The translations under genes were made by a program, and so were the position numbers. Shown here piece by piece: positions 36,490 through 44,752 of a stretch of 50,531 nt of DNA; position 1 is the first letter of the stretch; each line of letters starts with the position of its first letter. The notes under the pieces are model-generated. The model saw nothing but the letters and a program-made list of their open reading frames with translations, was not told where the DNA came from and made no database searches. Location of the stretch: NCBI GenBank assembly GCA_023228025.1, contig JALOCD010000017.1, forward strand, positions 1 through 50,531. The letters are read 5' to 3'. Origin of the DNA: Prolixibacteraceae bacterium (GTDB taxonomy: Bacteria > Bacteroidota > Bacteroidia > Bacteroidales > Prolixibacteraceae).

Positions 36490-37674
36490 TCAATTCAACA
36501 TATTTTGTCCACCGGTAACCGGAACCGCCTGCCCTGTCTCATACTCCTGTTCAATGATGTACAGGATTGCGCGGAATACATCCTTGACGCGGCATCCGCG
36601 ACCGGCAGGAACCTGCGCCTCGTAGAAGGCTTTGACATCCTCAATCGTTTTTGCTCCGGATACTTTTCCGGCCTTCAAATATTGGACAAACAAGCCCTTA
36701 TCAGGATCGCTCCAAAGCGGTCCCTCGAAAAAGTTCCCCGGACAAACGGAATTTACTTTGATCTTGTGGGGCATCAGCTCCATGGCAAAAGATTGTGTCA
36801 AACCTATTCCACCAAACTTTCCGCCTGCATAAGCAAAATTTTTGTTGCTCCCTTTCAATCCCGATTTCGAATTGATCTGGATGATATCCGTGAAATAATC
36901 CTTCCTGTTTTTCGCCTGTATTTTCATGATTGCCGAGGCATATTTAGCGCAAAGGAAATAACCCTTGTAATTGACATTGGTCATAAAATCAAAATTCTCA
37001 GGGGTCATTTCATCCAGGCTACCGGCCCTCAAGACACCTGCATTGCTGATAATCAGGTCCAACCCGCCAAAATGTTTGACTGTAGCAGTGATCATGTTTT
37101 CGACAGATGCCGCATCAGAGACATCTACCCTGACAAACAGCGCCCGGTTGCTGGTCAGCGATTCATTTAAAGCATGGGCCATCTGACTGCCTGCCTCTTC
37201 ATGCCAATCGGCAATTACCACATTGGCGCCCTCCTGGAACAGCATCTCCGCTATACCTGCACCAAAACCCATTGCCGCGCCGGTTACAATAGCAATTTTG
37301 TCTGATAATCTGCCATGTACAATAGAATAATCAACTTCCTCTCTACCCAGCATTTCATCCAGCTGGGCAGCATTGGGCGCAAGCGCCACCAACCCGATCC
37401 CTCTGATCCATACATAATCGGGATAATAGGACCGCTCCTCCCTCCACATCGACAGTTTGACCTCCAAATCCGAGATAATTTCTGCAGGATTGGTCGTTTC
37501 ATCGACCACCAAAATGGTGGCATCATCCAAAATATATGGTAGTTCCCTCAGCTCCTGATCGTCCTGAATATTTAAAATTGTCTCGCTGTTGTCCAAACGG
37601 ATGTTCAGGATATTTTCCCTGGATGCCAGCATCCGTAAGGCGGGCAGTACTTGATTTACAATTTTATCATGCAT
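36490..37674 (-). CDS. SrlD-like short-chain dehydrogenase with aldolase-like N-terminal remnant
   Basis: A 394-residue protein. Residues about 122-394 are a short-chain dehydrogenase close to sorbitol-6-phosphate 2-dehydrogenase: VTGAAMGFGAGIAE (NAD site), SNAGVLRAG, catalytic Ser in QINSKSGLKG, YAGGKFGGIGLTQS (Tyr-x3-Lys), and the SrlD-type ending GRGCRVKDV...TGQAVPVTGGQNML. Residues 1-120 (with PDYVWIRGIGLVALAPNAAQ) resemble the C-terminal end of the class II aldolase half in bifunctional aldolase/dehydrogenases, but the metal-binding His cluster is missing. Its ATG overlaps the PHP gene by 8 bp, a sign of translational coupling. Expected cytoplasmic hexitol-phosphate oxidation; exact substrate unknown. 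Confidence 0.82.
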   Translation of the reverse strand: MHDKIVNQVLPALRMLASRENILNIRLDNSETILNIQDDQELRELPYILDDATILVVDETTNPAEIISDLEVKLSMWREERSYYPDYVWIRGIGLVALAPNAAQLDEMLGREEVDYSIVHGRLSDKIAIVTGAAMGFGAGIAEMLFQEGANVVIADWHEEAGSQMAHALNESLTSNRALFVRVDVSDAASVENMITATVKHFGGLDLIISNAGVLRAGSLDEMTPENFDFMTNVNYKGYFLCAKYASAIMKIQAKNRKDYFTDIIQINSKSGLKGSNKNFAYAGGKFGGIGLTQSFAMELMPHKIKVNSVCPGNFFEGPLWSDPDKGLFVQYLKAGKVSGAKTIEDVKAFYEAQVPAGRGCRVKDVFRAILYIIEQEYETGQAVPVTGGQNMLN

Positions 37675-38905
37675 GGTTGGTTTGATTTAGGTAGGTTATT
37701 AGGGCCATTCCGAGGGACACCAGTTGATCGCGTTTATCCAAAAACGGTTTTCCGTTTTGATCGAGATAACCCTGCCCTTCGGTGGCACAGAGGTATTGGT
37801 GGGCCGCAACCAGACAAGCTCCTTGGTAATTGATTTCTTTCAAAACCGGCGAAAGCTCCGTTTTTTTACGGGCAAAAAGTTTGATGGGCTCCATGGCAGG
37901 GGTATTGTGTTCACTGCCCAATGTTACAACAAATCCTTCACGATGAAAAAATTGTACATACTCCTCCAAAACTTCAAGGCTATTTCTGGTGGTTATAAAC
38001 TCGACTGACCAGATATTCCGCTCCTTCAATATCCCGGCCGCTTGTTCTTTGGATCCTTCGAAAGGGGTGAAATTACCGTTGTTGTCGTCAGCCAGGAAAG
38101 GATAAGTTGGAATACCGCCCTGGTTCAATATCATTTTGCAAACCATTTCCGATTCCAGAAAAGCGGCAGCCGGTTCCGGGATAAAAGCAGGTCCGCCGGC
38201 TTTAAGCAGGTTGTTCCTAAGCTCGTTTTCGATGGAGGCCGGCGCATCCGGACTGGCCACAAGCGGCTTTCCACCAAATAGCTTTTGATAAAATGCAATT
38301 TTCGCGTCTCCGGTGGTATATTGCTTTTCGACAGCTTCCCGTAAAGCTTTGGCCAGATGGCGTTCGCGTACCATTCCTTTGGTCATTGTTGAGCGGATCT
38401 GCTCAAAGTCAAGGAGGAATCCGGCACCGATAGTGGTAAGCAGATCATTTAATTTTCCGCACATACCTGCCACATGTTGATTGGATTCGTTGCGAACCGT
38501 TGCCAATGCCGAGGCAAAAGGTTCGTCCATTTTTGGAGGAAAGGATAGCCCCTTGCCGCTAAGATAAGTTCTACCGGGATTTCCTGGATCGTTGACTTTC
38601 AACCCGGCAAGCTGGTCACCTTTGTTTAGACTGATGTATTCGATGTTGAAAAGTGGGAAAATACCCCTGGCTGCAGCCTCTGTTGCCCATTCGGCATAGC
38701 CGTCGGTGGAATAAAAATCGTTTATTCCCATCACCTTGACATCCTCATTTACTGCCATATCAAGCGCTTGCGGGATATCCCGAAAGGCGCTAAAGGAATA
38801 GGGAGTATGAAGGTGTGCATTGACCGAGGGTATAGTATCGGCGCTATTTTTTTTGTACCAGTTTAACATTTCGTCCCTACCGGGAAGGCGAGTCCAAAAA
38901 TCCAT
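37667..38905 (-). CDS. PHP-domain metal-dependent hydrolase-like protein
   Basis: A 412-residue protein of the polymerase-and-histidinol-phosphatase (PHP) superfamily. The metal-binding motif HxH is near residue 31 (VNAHLHTPYSFS), followed by VMGINDFYSTDGY, FPLFNIEYISL (Glu ligand) and a late VVTLGSEHNTPAMEP (His ligand), consistent with a three-metal phosphoesterase site. I do not recognise a specific family with known function. The overlap with the SrlD-like gene and the SorE-like gene beyond it suggest dephosphorylation of a sugar or polyol phosphate (inference). Upstream is a 281-bp gap filled with GC-rich hairpins and family C repeat. Confidence 0.75.
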   Translation of the reverse strand: MDFWTRLPGRDEMLNWYKKNSADTIPSVNAHLHTPYSFSAFRDIPQALDMAVNEDVKVMGINDFYSTDGYAEWATEAAARGIFPLFNIEYISLNKGDQLAGLKVNDPGNPGRTYLSGKGLSFPPKMDEPFASALATVRNESNQHVAGMCGKLNDLLTTIGAGFLLDFEQIRSTMTKGMVRERHLAKALREAVEKQYTTGDAKIAFYQKLFGGKPLVASPDAPASIENELRNNLLKAGGPAFIPEPAAAFLESEMVCKMILNQGGIPTYPFLADDNNGNFTPFEGSKEQAAGILKERNIWSVEFITTRNSLEVLEEYVQFFHREGFVVTLGSEHNTPAMEPIKLFARKKTELSPVLKEINYQGACLVAAHQYLCATEGQGYLDQNGKPFLDKRDQLVSLGMALITYLNQTNHA

Positions 38906-38941
38906 TTCGTTATTTTTTCTTCTTTTTATATTTTACCAATT

Positions 38942-39071
38942 CCGTCCGATAAAAAGAGACGCGCTCGGATCTAAATTCGTTCGCGGACGGTTAGCTACGC
39001 CTATCTTCTACCCGGGGTACCGCTCCTTCGTCGCTTTACCCCGGGCTATTGATATTTAACCCTTTCAGGGT
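38942..39071. repeat. GC-rich REP-like hairpin element
   Basis: Three inverted pairs lie in series: ccgtccg/cggacgg (38942-38948, 38984-38990); cccggggta/taccccggg (39011-39019, 39037-39045); and accct/agggt around ttc near 39060-39071. It is far more GC-rich than the neighbouring repeat DNA, and the sequence resembles dispersed intergenic repeats of Bacteroidota. No convincing gene. Confidence 0.6.
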
Positions 39072-39100
39072 ATGATCTCATCTTCAATATTTCCATTTTT

Positions 39101-39187
39101 TCTCACTCTCTCATTTTCACATTTCCACATTTCCCAATTTTCACATTTCCCAATTTCCACATTTCCATATTTTCCAATTTTCACATT
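39101..39187. repeat. TTTCACATTT-word array (family C)
   Basis: Degenerate period 8-9 array of ttttcacat, ttccacat and ttcccaat words that ends exactly at the stop codon of the E1 gene (39187). Same words as 34941-35026, 46093-46131 and 48048-48120. Confidence 0.75.
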
Positions 39188-41655
39188 TAAACTCCCATCT
39201 TCGCCCTTCTGATCTGCTCCATGTCGGTGAAATTTTCACCCGGCACAAAACCGGCCAGCGGAACGATTTTTTCGTGGATGGCATCCAGAAACCAGCTCGG
39301 TTGCGGGAAGAAGGCCTCCTCCAACTCGTATGCAGGGGTAATCCAGTTTCGCGATCCGACAACTACCGGAGGGGCATCGAGGTAATCGAAGGCAAGCTCG
39401 GTAATGTTGCGGGCCAGGTCGTTCAGGAAGGAACCGCGACTGGTGGCATCACCCGAAATCAGGATGCGGCCGGTCTTCCTGACAGACTCAATCACCGGAC
39501 CATAGTTAAATGGAACGAGCGACCGTGCGTCGATAACTTCCGCCGATAGGCCATACTTCTCCTCCAATATTTTAGCGGCATCAAGGGCACGGTATAAGGT
39601 TGCACCGATCGTCAGGATGGTGACATCTTTACCAACTCTTTTCACATCCGGTTCACCCATTGGAATTTCGTAATACCCTTCCGGGACACCTCCGGCATGA
39701 AACTGTTCGCCAATATCATAAACCCGCTGGCTTTCGAAGAAGACAACAGGATCAGTACCCTGAAGGGCGCTGTTCATCAAACCCTTTGCATCATAAGGGG
39801 TTACAGGGAATACAACTTTCAATCCAGGGATATGGGCCACCAGGGATGTCCAGTCCTGCGAATGCTGGGCACCATATTTAGAGCCAACGGATACCCGTAA
39901 AACGACCGGCATCTTCAGCACATTGCCACTCATCGCCTGCCATTTGGGCAACTGGTTGAACACCTCATCGCCGCAACGACCGAGGAAGTCGCAATACATG
40001 ATTTCCGGGATCACCCGGCCGCCACACATGGCATAACCAATGGACGTTCCAACGATGGAGGCTTCTGAAATCGGCGAATTGAACAGGCGATGGTATGGAA
40101 GCGCCTCTGTAAGCCCACGGTAGACGGCGAATGCGCCACCCCAGTCGCGGTTCTCTTCACCATAAGCGATCAAAGTCGGATCCTTGTAGAAGCGGTCGAT
40201 GATGGCCTCAAAAATTCCGTCACGCAATTGATATTGCTTCATTTTGGAGAAGGGCTTTCCTTCCGCATCAAAAGCAAAGCGCTCTTTTTTAGCCAATTGT
40301 GCTACTCTGGCATTATCTGCCATGGCATGGTTGACCTCAACCGGACGATCTTCCATGGAAATGGTCGGTGAATTGGAGAAGATCATCTCCCCGATTTGTT
40401 CCGGATGCCGGCGAATATCCATGCGTGGAGAAACGCTTTCATCGATCGATACTTTCAACAATTCGACCATCAACGCTTTGATCTCATCCCAAATACCATC
40501 CAGTTTTTTCTGATCTGCGACACCTGCTTCCACCAGGTTTTTGGCATAAGTATGGATGCAATCCTGGTTCTGCCAGGCCTCTACCTCCTCCTTCGAACGG
40601 TAGGATGATGCATCCGAAGGTGAGTGGCCGCTGAAACGGTAGGTTAATACCTCCAGCAAAACAGGCCCCTTCTTCTCCTCAATAATCTTTAATTTCCTTT
40701 TGTAAGCGTCAATAACAGCAAGTGGATTGTACCCGTCCACCCTTTCGGCATGCATCTGGTCGGGGTTGACTCCGGCGCCTATGCGGGCAGCCATCCCGTA
40801 ACCCATCGTCTCACCGGCCGTCTGTCCGCCCATGCCATATTGGTTGTTCATGATGTTGAATATCACGGGTAGTCCGCCTTTCATCCCATCATCCCAGAGT
40901 TGGGTAAACTGGTCCATGGCCGCGAAGGAGATCCCTTCCCAAACCGGACCACAAGCCATCGAAGCATCTCCGATATTGGCCACAACCACCCCTTTTTTGC
41001 GGTTCACTTTTTTGTAAAGCGCTGCTCCAACAGCGATATCGCCGCTTCCTCCCACGATGGCATTGTTAGGATAAACGCCAAACGGGGTAAAGAAGGCGTG
41101 CATGCTTCCCCCCAAACCCTTGTTGAAACCGGTCTCACGGGCAAATATTTCGGCCAGCGTACCGTATATCAGGAATTTACGACCAAGTTCCTTGACAGTT
41201 CCCTTGAAATCCTTTTGCACAATTTTCAGAATGGCCCCTTCAAAGAAAGTTTCCATGATGTGCATCAATTGCGCATCGTCCAGTTTTTGAATGGCGCTCA
41301 ACCCCTTTGCAAGGATTTCGCCATGGCTGCGGTGTGAACCGAAGATAAAATCGTCGACCGTCAGGGTGTAGGCCATCCCGACAGCAGAAGCTTCCTGACC
41401 AATGGAAAGGTGCGCCGGACCCGGGTGGTCGTATGGAACACCACTATACTCACCGGTTGTTTTGATGAGGTTTAGCATGGTTTCAAACTCGCGGATCACC
41501 ACCATGTCGTGGTAGATTCGGACCAGCTCATCGTTGGAGAAATTTTTAGTTTCATCTTTGATGGTCTTCTTGTACTGATTAACAGGAATCGGCTTAAATG
41601 TTATCTCGCCGGCTTTTCTTGCAACACTGGGGTCAATAAACTGAACTTTAGGCAT
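39187..41655 (-). CDS. 2-oxoacid dehydrogenase E1, fused alpha-beta
   Basis: Thiamine-diphosphate decarboxylase component of a pyruvate, branched-chain or acetoin-type dehydrogenase complex; alpha and beta are fused in 822 residues. Alpha half (about 1-420): HLSIGQEASAVG, GSHRSHGEILAKG, KGLGGSMHAF, and the ThDP motif GDASMACGPVWEG. Beta half (about 460-822): AYGEENRDWGGAF, FNSPISEASIVG, YCDFLGRCGDEVFNQ. Between SHRSHG and GGSMH there are about 45 more residues than in usual E1-alpha (LMHIMETFFEGAILKIVQKD region), an unusual insertion. It is third in the E2-E3-E1 operon, after a 198-bp gap holding family B repeats. The 2-oxoacid substrate cannot be assigned from sequence alone. Confidence 0.9.
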   Translation of the reverse strand: MPKVQFIDPSVARKAGEITFKPIPVNQYKKTIKDETKNFSNDELVRIYHDMVVIREFETMLNLIKTTGEYSGVPYDHPGPAHLSIGQEASAVGMAYTLTVDDFIFGSHRSHGEILAKGLSAIQKLDDAQLMHIMETFFEGAILKIVQKDFKGTVKELGRKFLIYGTLAEIFARETGFNKGLGGSMHAFFTPFGVYPNNAIVGGSGDIAVGAALYKKVNRKKGVVVANIGDASMACGPVWEGISFAAMDQFTQLWDDGMKGGLPVIFNIMNNQYGMGGQTAGETMGYGMAARIGAGVNPDQMHAERVDGYNPLAVIDAYKRKLKIIEEKKGPVLLEVLTYRFSGHSPSDASSYRSKEEVEAWQNQDCIHTYAKNLVEAGVADQKKLDGIWDEIKALMVELLKVSIDESVSPRMDIRRHPEQIGEMIFSNSPTISMEDRPVEVNHAMADNARVAQLAKKERFAFDAEGKPFSKMKQYQLRDGIFEAIIDRFYKDPTLIAYGEENRDWGGAFAVYRGLTEALPYHRLFNSPISEASIVGTSIGYAMCGGRVIPEIMYCDFLGRCGDEVFNQLPKWQAMSGNVLKMPVVLRVSVGSKYGAQHSQDWTSLVAHIPGLKVVFPVTPYDAKGLMNSALQGTDPVVFFESQRVYDIGEQFHAGGVPEGYYEIPMGEPDVKRVGKDVTILTIGATLYRALDAAKILEEKYGLSAEVIDARSLVPFNYGPVIESVRKTGRILISGDATSRGSFLNDLARNITELAFDYLDAPPVVVGSRNWITPAYELEEAFFPQPSWFLDAIHEKIVPLAGFVPGENFTDMEQIRRAKMGV

Positions 41656-41662
41656 AAGAATG

Positions 41663-41854
41663 AATTGACAATTGACAATGGAAAATTGACAATTGGGTTA
41701 ATACAGATTTTAATTGACAATTGACAATGGAAAATTGTCAATTGCACTTATTATTATGTTATGAACTTAATTTTGATTCTTCAAAACTGATTGAATTTCT
41801 AATACCAAATGGATATCTTGTTCATTGTCAATTGTCAACTGTCAATTGTCAATT
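41663..41854. repeat. TTGACAA heptamer arrays, direct and inverted (family B)
   Basis: Two 33-bp direct copies (41663-41695 and 41712-41744, one mismatch) of a period-7 aattgac array are followed by an inverted array at 41823-41854 that runs into the stop codon of the E3 gene. The gap lies inside the E2-E3-E1 operon, so the transcript can fold into a long hairpin. Confidence 0.8.
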
Positions 41855-43218
41855 CAAAATCCAAATATCGTCTCTTTAAATATTTCTGAAACAGTTGGAT
41901 GAGGGAATACGACCTCCTCCATCTCTTTGAGGGTCATCTCCATTTCGATGGCCATACTTGCGCCGTAGATCATCTCGCTGGAGGGGTTGCCAAGCATGTG
42001 AACACCCAGCACCTCGCCGTACTTCTCCCCTACCAGTACTTTACAAAGACCGCTTCCGCCCTCATTTTCAGCAATGAAACGACCGGCATAGGCCATTGGA
42101 AGCTTCACACTCCGGTAGGCAATATTTTGTTCTTTGGCTTTCTCTTCCGTCAGACCAACACCCGAAAACTCAGGATTGGTATAAACAACCCCGGGAATTG
42201 CGTTGTAGCGCATCCGGTCGTTTCTTCCTGTAAGATTATTGACAACTACTTCGCCTTCGCGACTGGCTGTGTGCGCAAGCAACGAGAATCCGGTTACGTC
42301 GCCGGCTGCATAAACATTGGGCACATTGGTCTTCATTTTTTCGTCCACTTTGATGCCACCCCTGTCGAGTTCGACACCCAGGTTCTCAAGGCCAAAACCT
42401 TTGGTTATTGGCTTACGACCAACGCTTACCAGGATTTTATCTCCGGAGACGGTCTCTTTTTTACCGGCTTTCTCAAAGATCACTTCATTGCCTTTCACTT
42501 CAGTAACTTTTGATGAAAGGTGGAAAGTGATCCCTTTTTTCGCGTACATCTGGCGCAACATGACACTCATCTCCTGGTCCATGCCGGTCAGGATCTCATC
42601 AAGCATCTCAACAATGGTCACCTTTGTTCCCAGGGAGTTGAAAAAACTGGCAAACTCCATGCCGATGACACCTCCTCCAATTACAACCAATGACGCTGGC
42701 AGCTCTTTCAATTTAAGGATCTCACGGTTGGTGAGAATTGTTTCGTTGGGTGTCCCAAGTCCCGGAATTGGTGGAACAAAAGCTTCTGACCCTGTGCAAA
42801 TCAGCAAATTAGTCGCTTCGATCTCCTCGTCACCTGCAGTGATGGAGATACCGGAAGCAGAACGTCCTTTGATGTAAGCCTCATTTTTGAGAACGTCAAC
42901 GTGATGCTCTTTCATTTTCAATCCGACGCCACCCACCAGCTTTTTAACCACTTTCTCTTTTCTCGACATCATCTTGCCGAAATCGAAAGTTACCCCCGTG
43001 GCTTCAACGCCATATTTCGAGGCGCCGATGGCATTGTCATACATTTTTGCACTGTACAGCAAGGTTTTAGTAGGGATACAACCTTCGTTCAGGCATACGC
43101 CGCCCAATTCACTTTTCTCGATCAGAACTACTTTGAGTCCTTTGTGTCCGGCGCGTTCAGCTGCTACATATCCTGCAGGCCCACCACCGATAATTGCCAG
43201 ATCGTAATTTTTACTCAT
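41854..43218 (-). CDS. lpdA: Dihydrolipoyl dehydrogenase (E3)
   Basis: FAD flavoprotein that reoxidises dihydrolipoyl groups on E2 with NAD. The 454-residue length is normal. FAD motif IIGGGPAGYVAAERA, redox disulfide in GGVCLNEGCIPT (Cys42 and Cys47), NAD motif VVIGGGVIGMEFASF, the second FAD motif NVYAAGDVTG, and the C-terminal active-site FPHPTVSE are all present. It starts 18 bp after E2. Its stop codon TGA lies at the edge of repeat family B. Confidence 0.96.
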   Translation of the reverse strand: MSKNYDLAIIGGGPAGYVAAERAGHKGLKVVLIEKSELGGVCLNEGCIPTKTLLYSAKMYDNAIGASKYGVEATGVTFDFGKMMSRKEKVVKKLVGGVGLKMKEHHVDVLKNEAYIKGRSASGISITAGDEEIEATNLLICTGSEAFVPPIPGLGTPNETILTNREILKLKELPASLVVIGGGVIGMEFASFFNSLGTKVTIVEMLDEILTGMDQEMSVMLRQMYAKKGITFHLSSKVTEVKGNEVIFEKAGKKETVSGDKILVSVGRKPITKGFGLENLGVELDRGGIKVDEKMKTNVPNVYAAGDVTGFSLLAHTASREGEVVVNNLTGRNDRMRYNAIPGVVYTNPEFSGVGLTEEKAKEQNIAYRSVKLPMAYAGRFIAENEGGSGLCKVLVGEKYGEVLGVHMLGNPSSEMIYGASMAIEMEMTLKEMEEVVFPHPTVSEIFKETIFGF

Positions 43219-43236
43219 GGAGAAATTTCTTAATTG

Positions 43237-44553
43237 TTAAAGTTCAATGGTTAAGTTTTCGATTTCTGTTGCAATTTGTTTCAAAAATCGGGTAGCTTCT
43301 CCACCATCGAGCGCCTGGTGGTTGTAGGTAAGGCTCAATCCAAGGTGCGGAACGAAGCCGTAAACGCCGTCTCCAAGATCTTTAGGTCTTGGTACAATGG
43401 TATTTACACCAAGAATGGCCGTTTGAGGAAGATTAATAACAGGAGTAAACATTTCAACTCCGTAATTTCCCAAATTGGATACAGTAAAAGTAGCCGCTTC
43501 CGATGCCAGCAGGTCGGGATTGATGCTTCCGTTTTTACAGGCAGCTGCCACTGTCTTCAACTGATTGGACAATCCCTGAATGGAAAGGTCATCGGCATTC
43601 CGGATAACCGGTACCATCAATCCACGATCGGTATCAACGGCAATACCCAAATGAACCTTTTTAAAATATTTTATCGAGTCATCCATGAAATGGGTATTGA
43701 CCTGCGGATATTTTTTCAAAGCTTTGATCACCGCGAAGCAGATCATGTCGTTGAGGGTTATGTTCGTTGGATAACCTTCGCCGACCGCTTTCTTAACCAC
43801 TTTGCGCAAGTGGCTGATTTGACGTGCATCGGCCGAGAGATGATGGGTCAGTTGTGCAGAATTCTGCAACGAGCTGAGCATCGCTTTGGCAATCAACTTG
43901 CGTATATTGGACAACTTTTTGATCTCAAATTCATCGGATGCTACTGCATCGGATTGTTTCAAATCCTTGGCAGTTATAGCCCCGCCCAGACCGCTGCCGG
44001 TACAATTGGTGCAAAGCTGCTCCTCCTCTGCCTTCATTTTAGCTAGCGGTGTGATTTTCGGTTTGGTGGCCAAATATACCAGCAGGTCCTGTTCCAGTAT
44101 TCTTCCGTTTGGACCGGAACCTTTGATCCCTGTTGTGTCGATTCCCTCTTTGGCAGCCAGGGACCTGGCGCGCGGAGATATAAAACTACCCTCAGCCGTT
44201 GCAGATTCGATGGTTTTGGTTGTGACCTCAGGCTTTTCTTCCTTGATAGCAACAGTTTCAGAGACTACTTTGACCTCTGGTACAACTGCCGAAGGAGCTG
44301 ATGCCACAGTTTCGCCTGCATCTCCTATAATACATACCTCTTTCAATACCGGAACTTCATCACCAGATTCGTAGTGAAAGGCCAAAATGGTCCCATCCAC
44401 AGGTGCGAACTCCTCGAATGATGCCTTGTCGGTTTCATAAGCAAAGAGAAGTTCCCCTTTGGAGACTTTATCCCCAATTTTCTTTGGTATCTCGGTTAAA
44501 ATACAACTTTCTACAGATTGCCCCTGTTTGGGCATGATCACAATGGTTGCCAT
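43237..44553 (-). CDS. 2-oxoacid dehydrogenase E2 (dihydrolipoamide acyltransferase)
   Basis: Core acyltransferase of the complex, 438 residues. Lipoyl domain about 1-80 with the lipoylated lysine in ETDKASFEE (Lys43). An E3/E1-binding domain (ISPRARSLAAKEGID...GSGPNGRILEQDL) at about 125-160 is followed by a second, odd copy (ITPLAKMKAEEEQ...GGAITAKDL) that contains a CTNC pair. Catalytic domain about 205-438 with active site YNHQALDGG: His and Asp-Gly are kept, but the usual Arg after His is absent. First gene of the E2-E3-E1 operon, driven by a full consensus promoter with an overlapping palindrome. Acyl group not assignable from sequence. Confidence 0.93.
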   Translation of the reverse strand: MATIVIMPKQGQSVESCILTEIPKKIGDKVSKGELLFAYETDKASFEEFAPVDGTILAFHYESGDEVPVLKEVCIIGDAGETVASAPSAVVPEVKVVSETVAIKEEKPEVTTKTIESATAEGSFISPRARSLAAKEGIDTTGIKGSGPNGRILEQDLLVYLATKPKITPLAKMKAEEEQLCTNCTGSGLGGAITAKDLKQSDAVASDEFEIKKLSNIRKLIAKAMLSSLQNSAQLTHHLSADARQISHLRKVVKKAVGEGYPTNITLNDMICFAVIKALKKYPQVNTHFMDDSIKYFKKVHLGIAVDTDRGLMVPVIRNADDLSIQGLSNQLKTVAAACKNGSINPDLLASEAATFTVSNLGNYGVEMFTPVINLPQTAILGVNTIVPRPKDLGDGVYGFVPHLGLSLTYNHQALDGGEATRFLKQIATEIENLTIEL

Positions 44554-44568
44554 GTCACATATTTTTTA

Positions 44569-44599
44569 CAAAACTAAATAATTCAACTTGTAAACACAA
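44569..44599 (-). promoter_or_regulatory. Bacteroidota-type promoter of the E2-E3-E1 operon
   Basis: On the minus strand, TTG (44597-44599), exactly 20 nt, then TAGTTTTG (44569-44576): full match to the -33/-7 consensus. It predicts transcription start near 44562 and a leader of only about 10 nt before the E2 ATG. Confidence 0.65.
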
Positions 44600-44600
44600 G
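44587..44600. promoter_or_regulatory. Palindromic operator candidate over the E2 -33 element
   Basis: Perfect inverted repeat cttgt-aaac-acaag that covers the TTG of the -33 box of the E2 promoter. It is next to a divergent GntR/UTRA gene, and binding here would block RNA polymerase. Confidence 0.55.
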
Positions 44601-44687
44601 TATCTATGTAAAATAATTCTTAAATTTTAATTTAATATTCATAACCATCTGATTAAATGCAATTTAACAAATAAAGCAAAATTATTT

Positions 44688-44701
44688 CTTGTAATTACAT
44701 T
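44688..44701. promoter_or_regulatory. Second, half-matching operator candidate before gntR
   Basis: cttgtaattacatt shares cttgtaa-(2 nt)-aca with the site at 44587 and contains the perfect 10-bp palindrome tgtaattaca. It lies about 21 bp upstream of the gntR -7 box, in a place suited to autoregulation. Confidence 0.4.
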
Positions 44702-44721
44702 TTTTTCAAACTAAAATATTT

Positions 44722-44729
44722 TATCTTTG
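44722..44729 (+). promoter_or_regulatory. gntR -7 element
   Basis: TATCTTTG, exact match to TAnnTTTG, 23 bp before the gntR ATG. No TTG at standard -33 spacing, so full activity may depend on other factors. Confidence 0.45.
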
Positions 44730-44752
44730 CTGATTGAAGATAAAATAGTTAG

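Noticed and set aside
38820..39059. 79-codon plus-strand open frame in the PHP upstream gap
   Set aside because: It overlaps the PHP start and is mostly translation of the GC-rich hairpin repeat.
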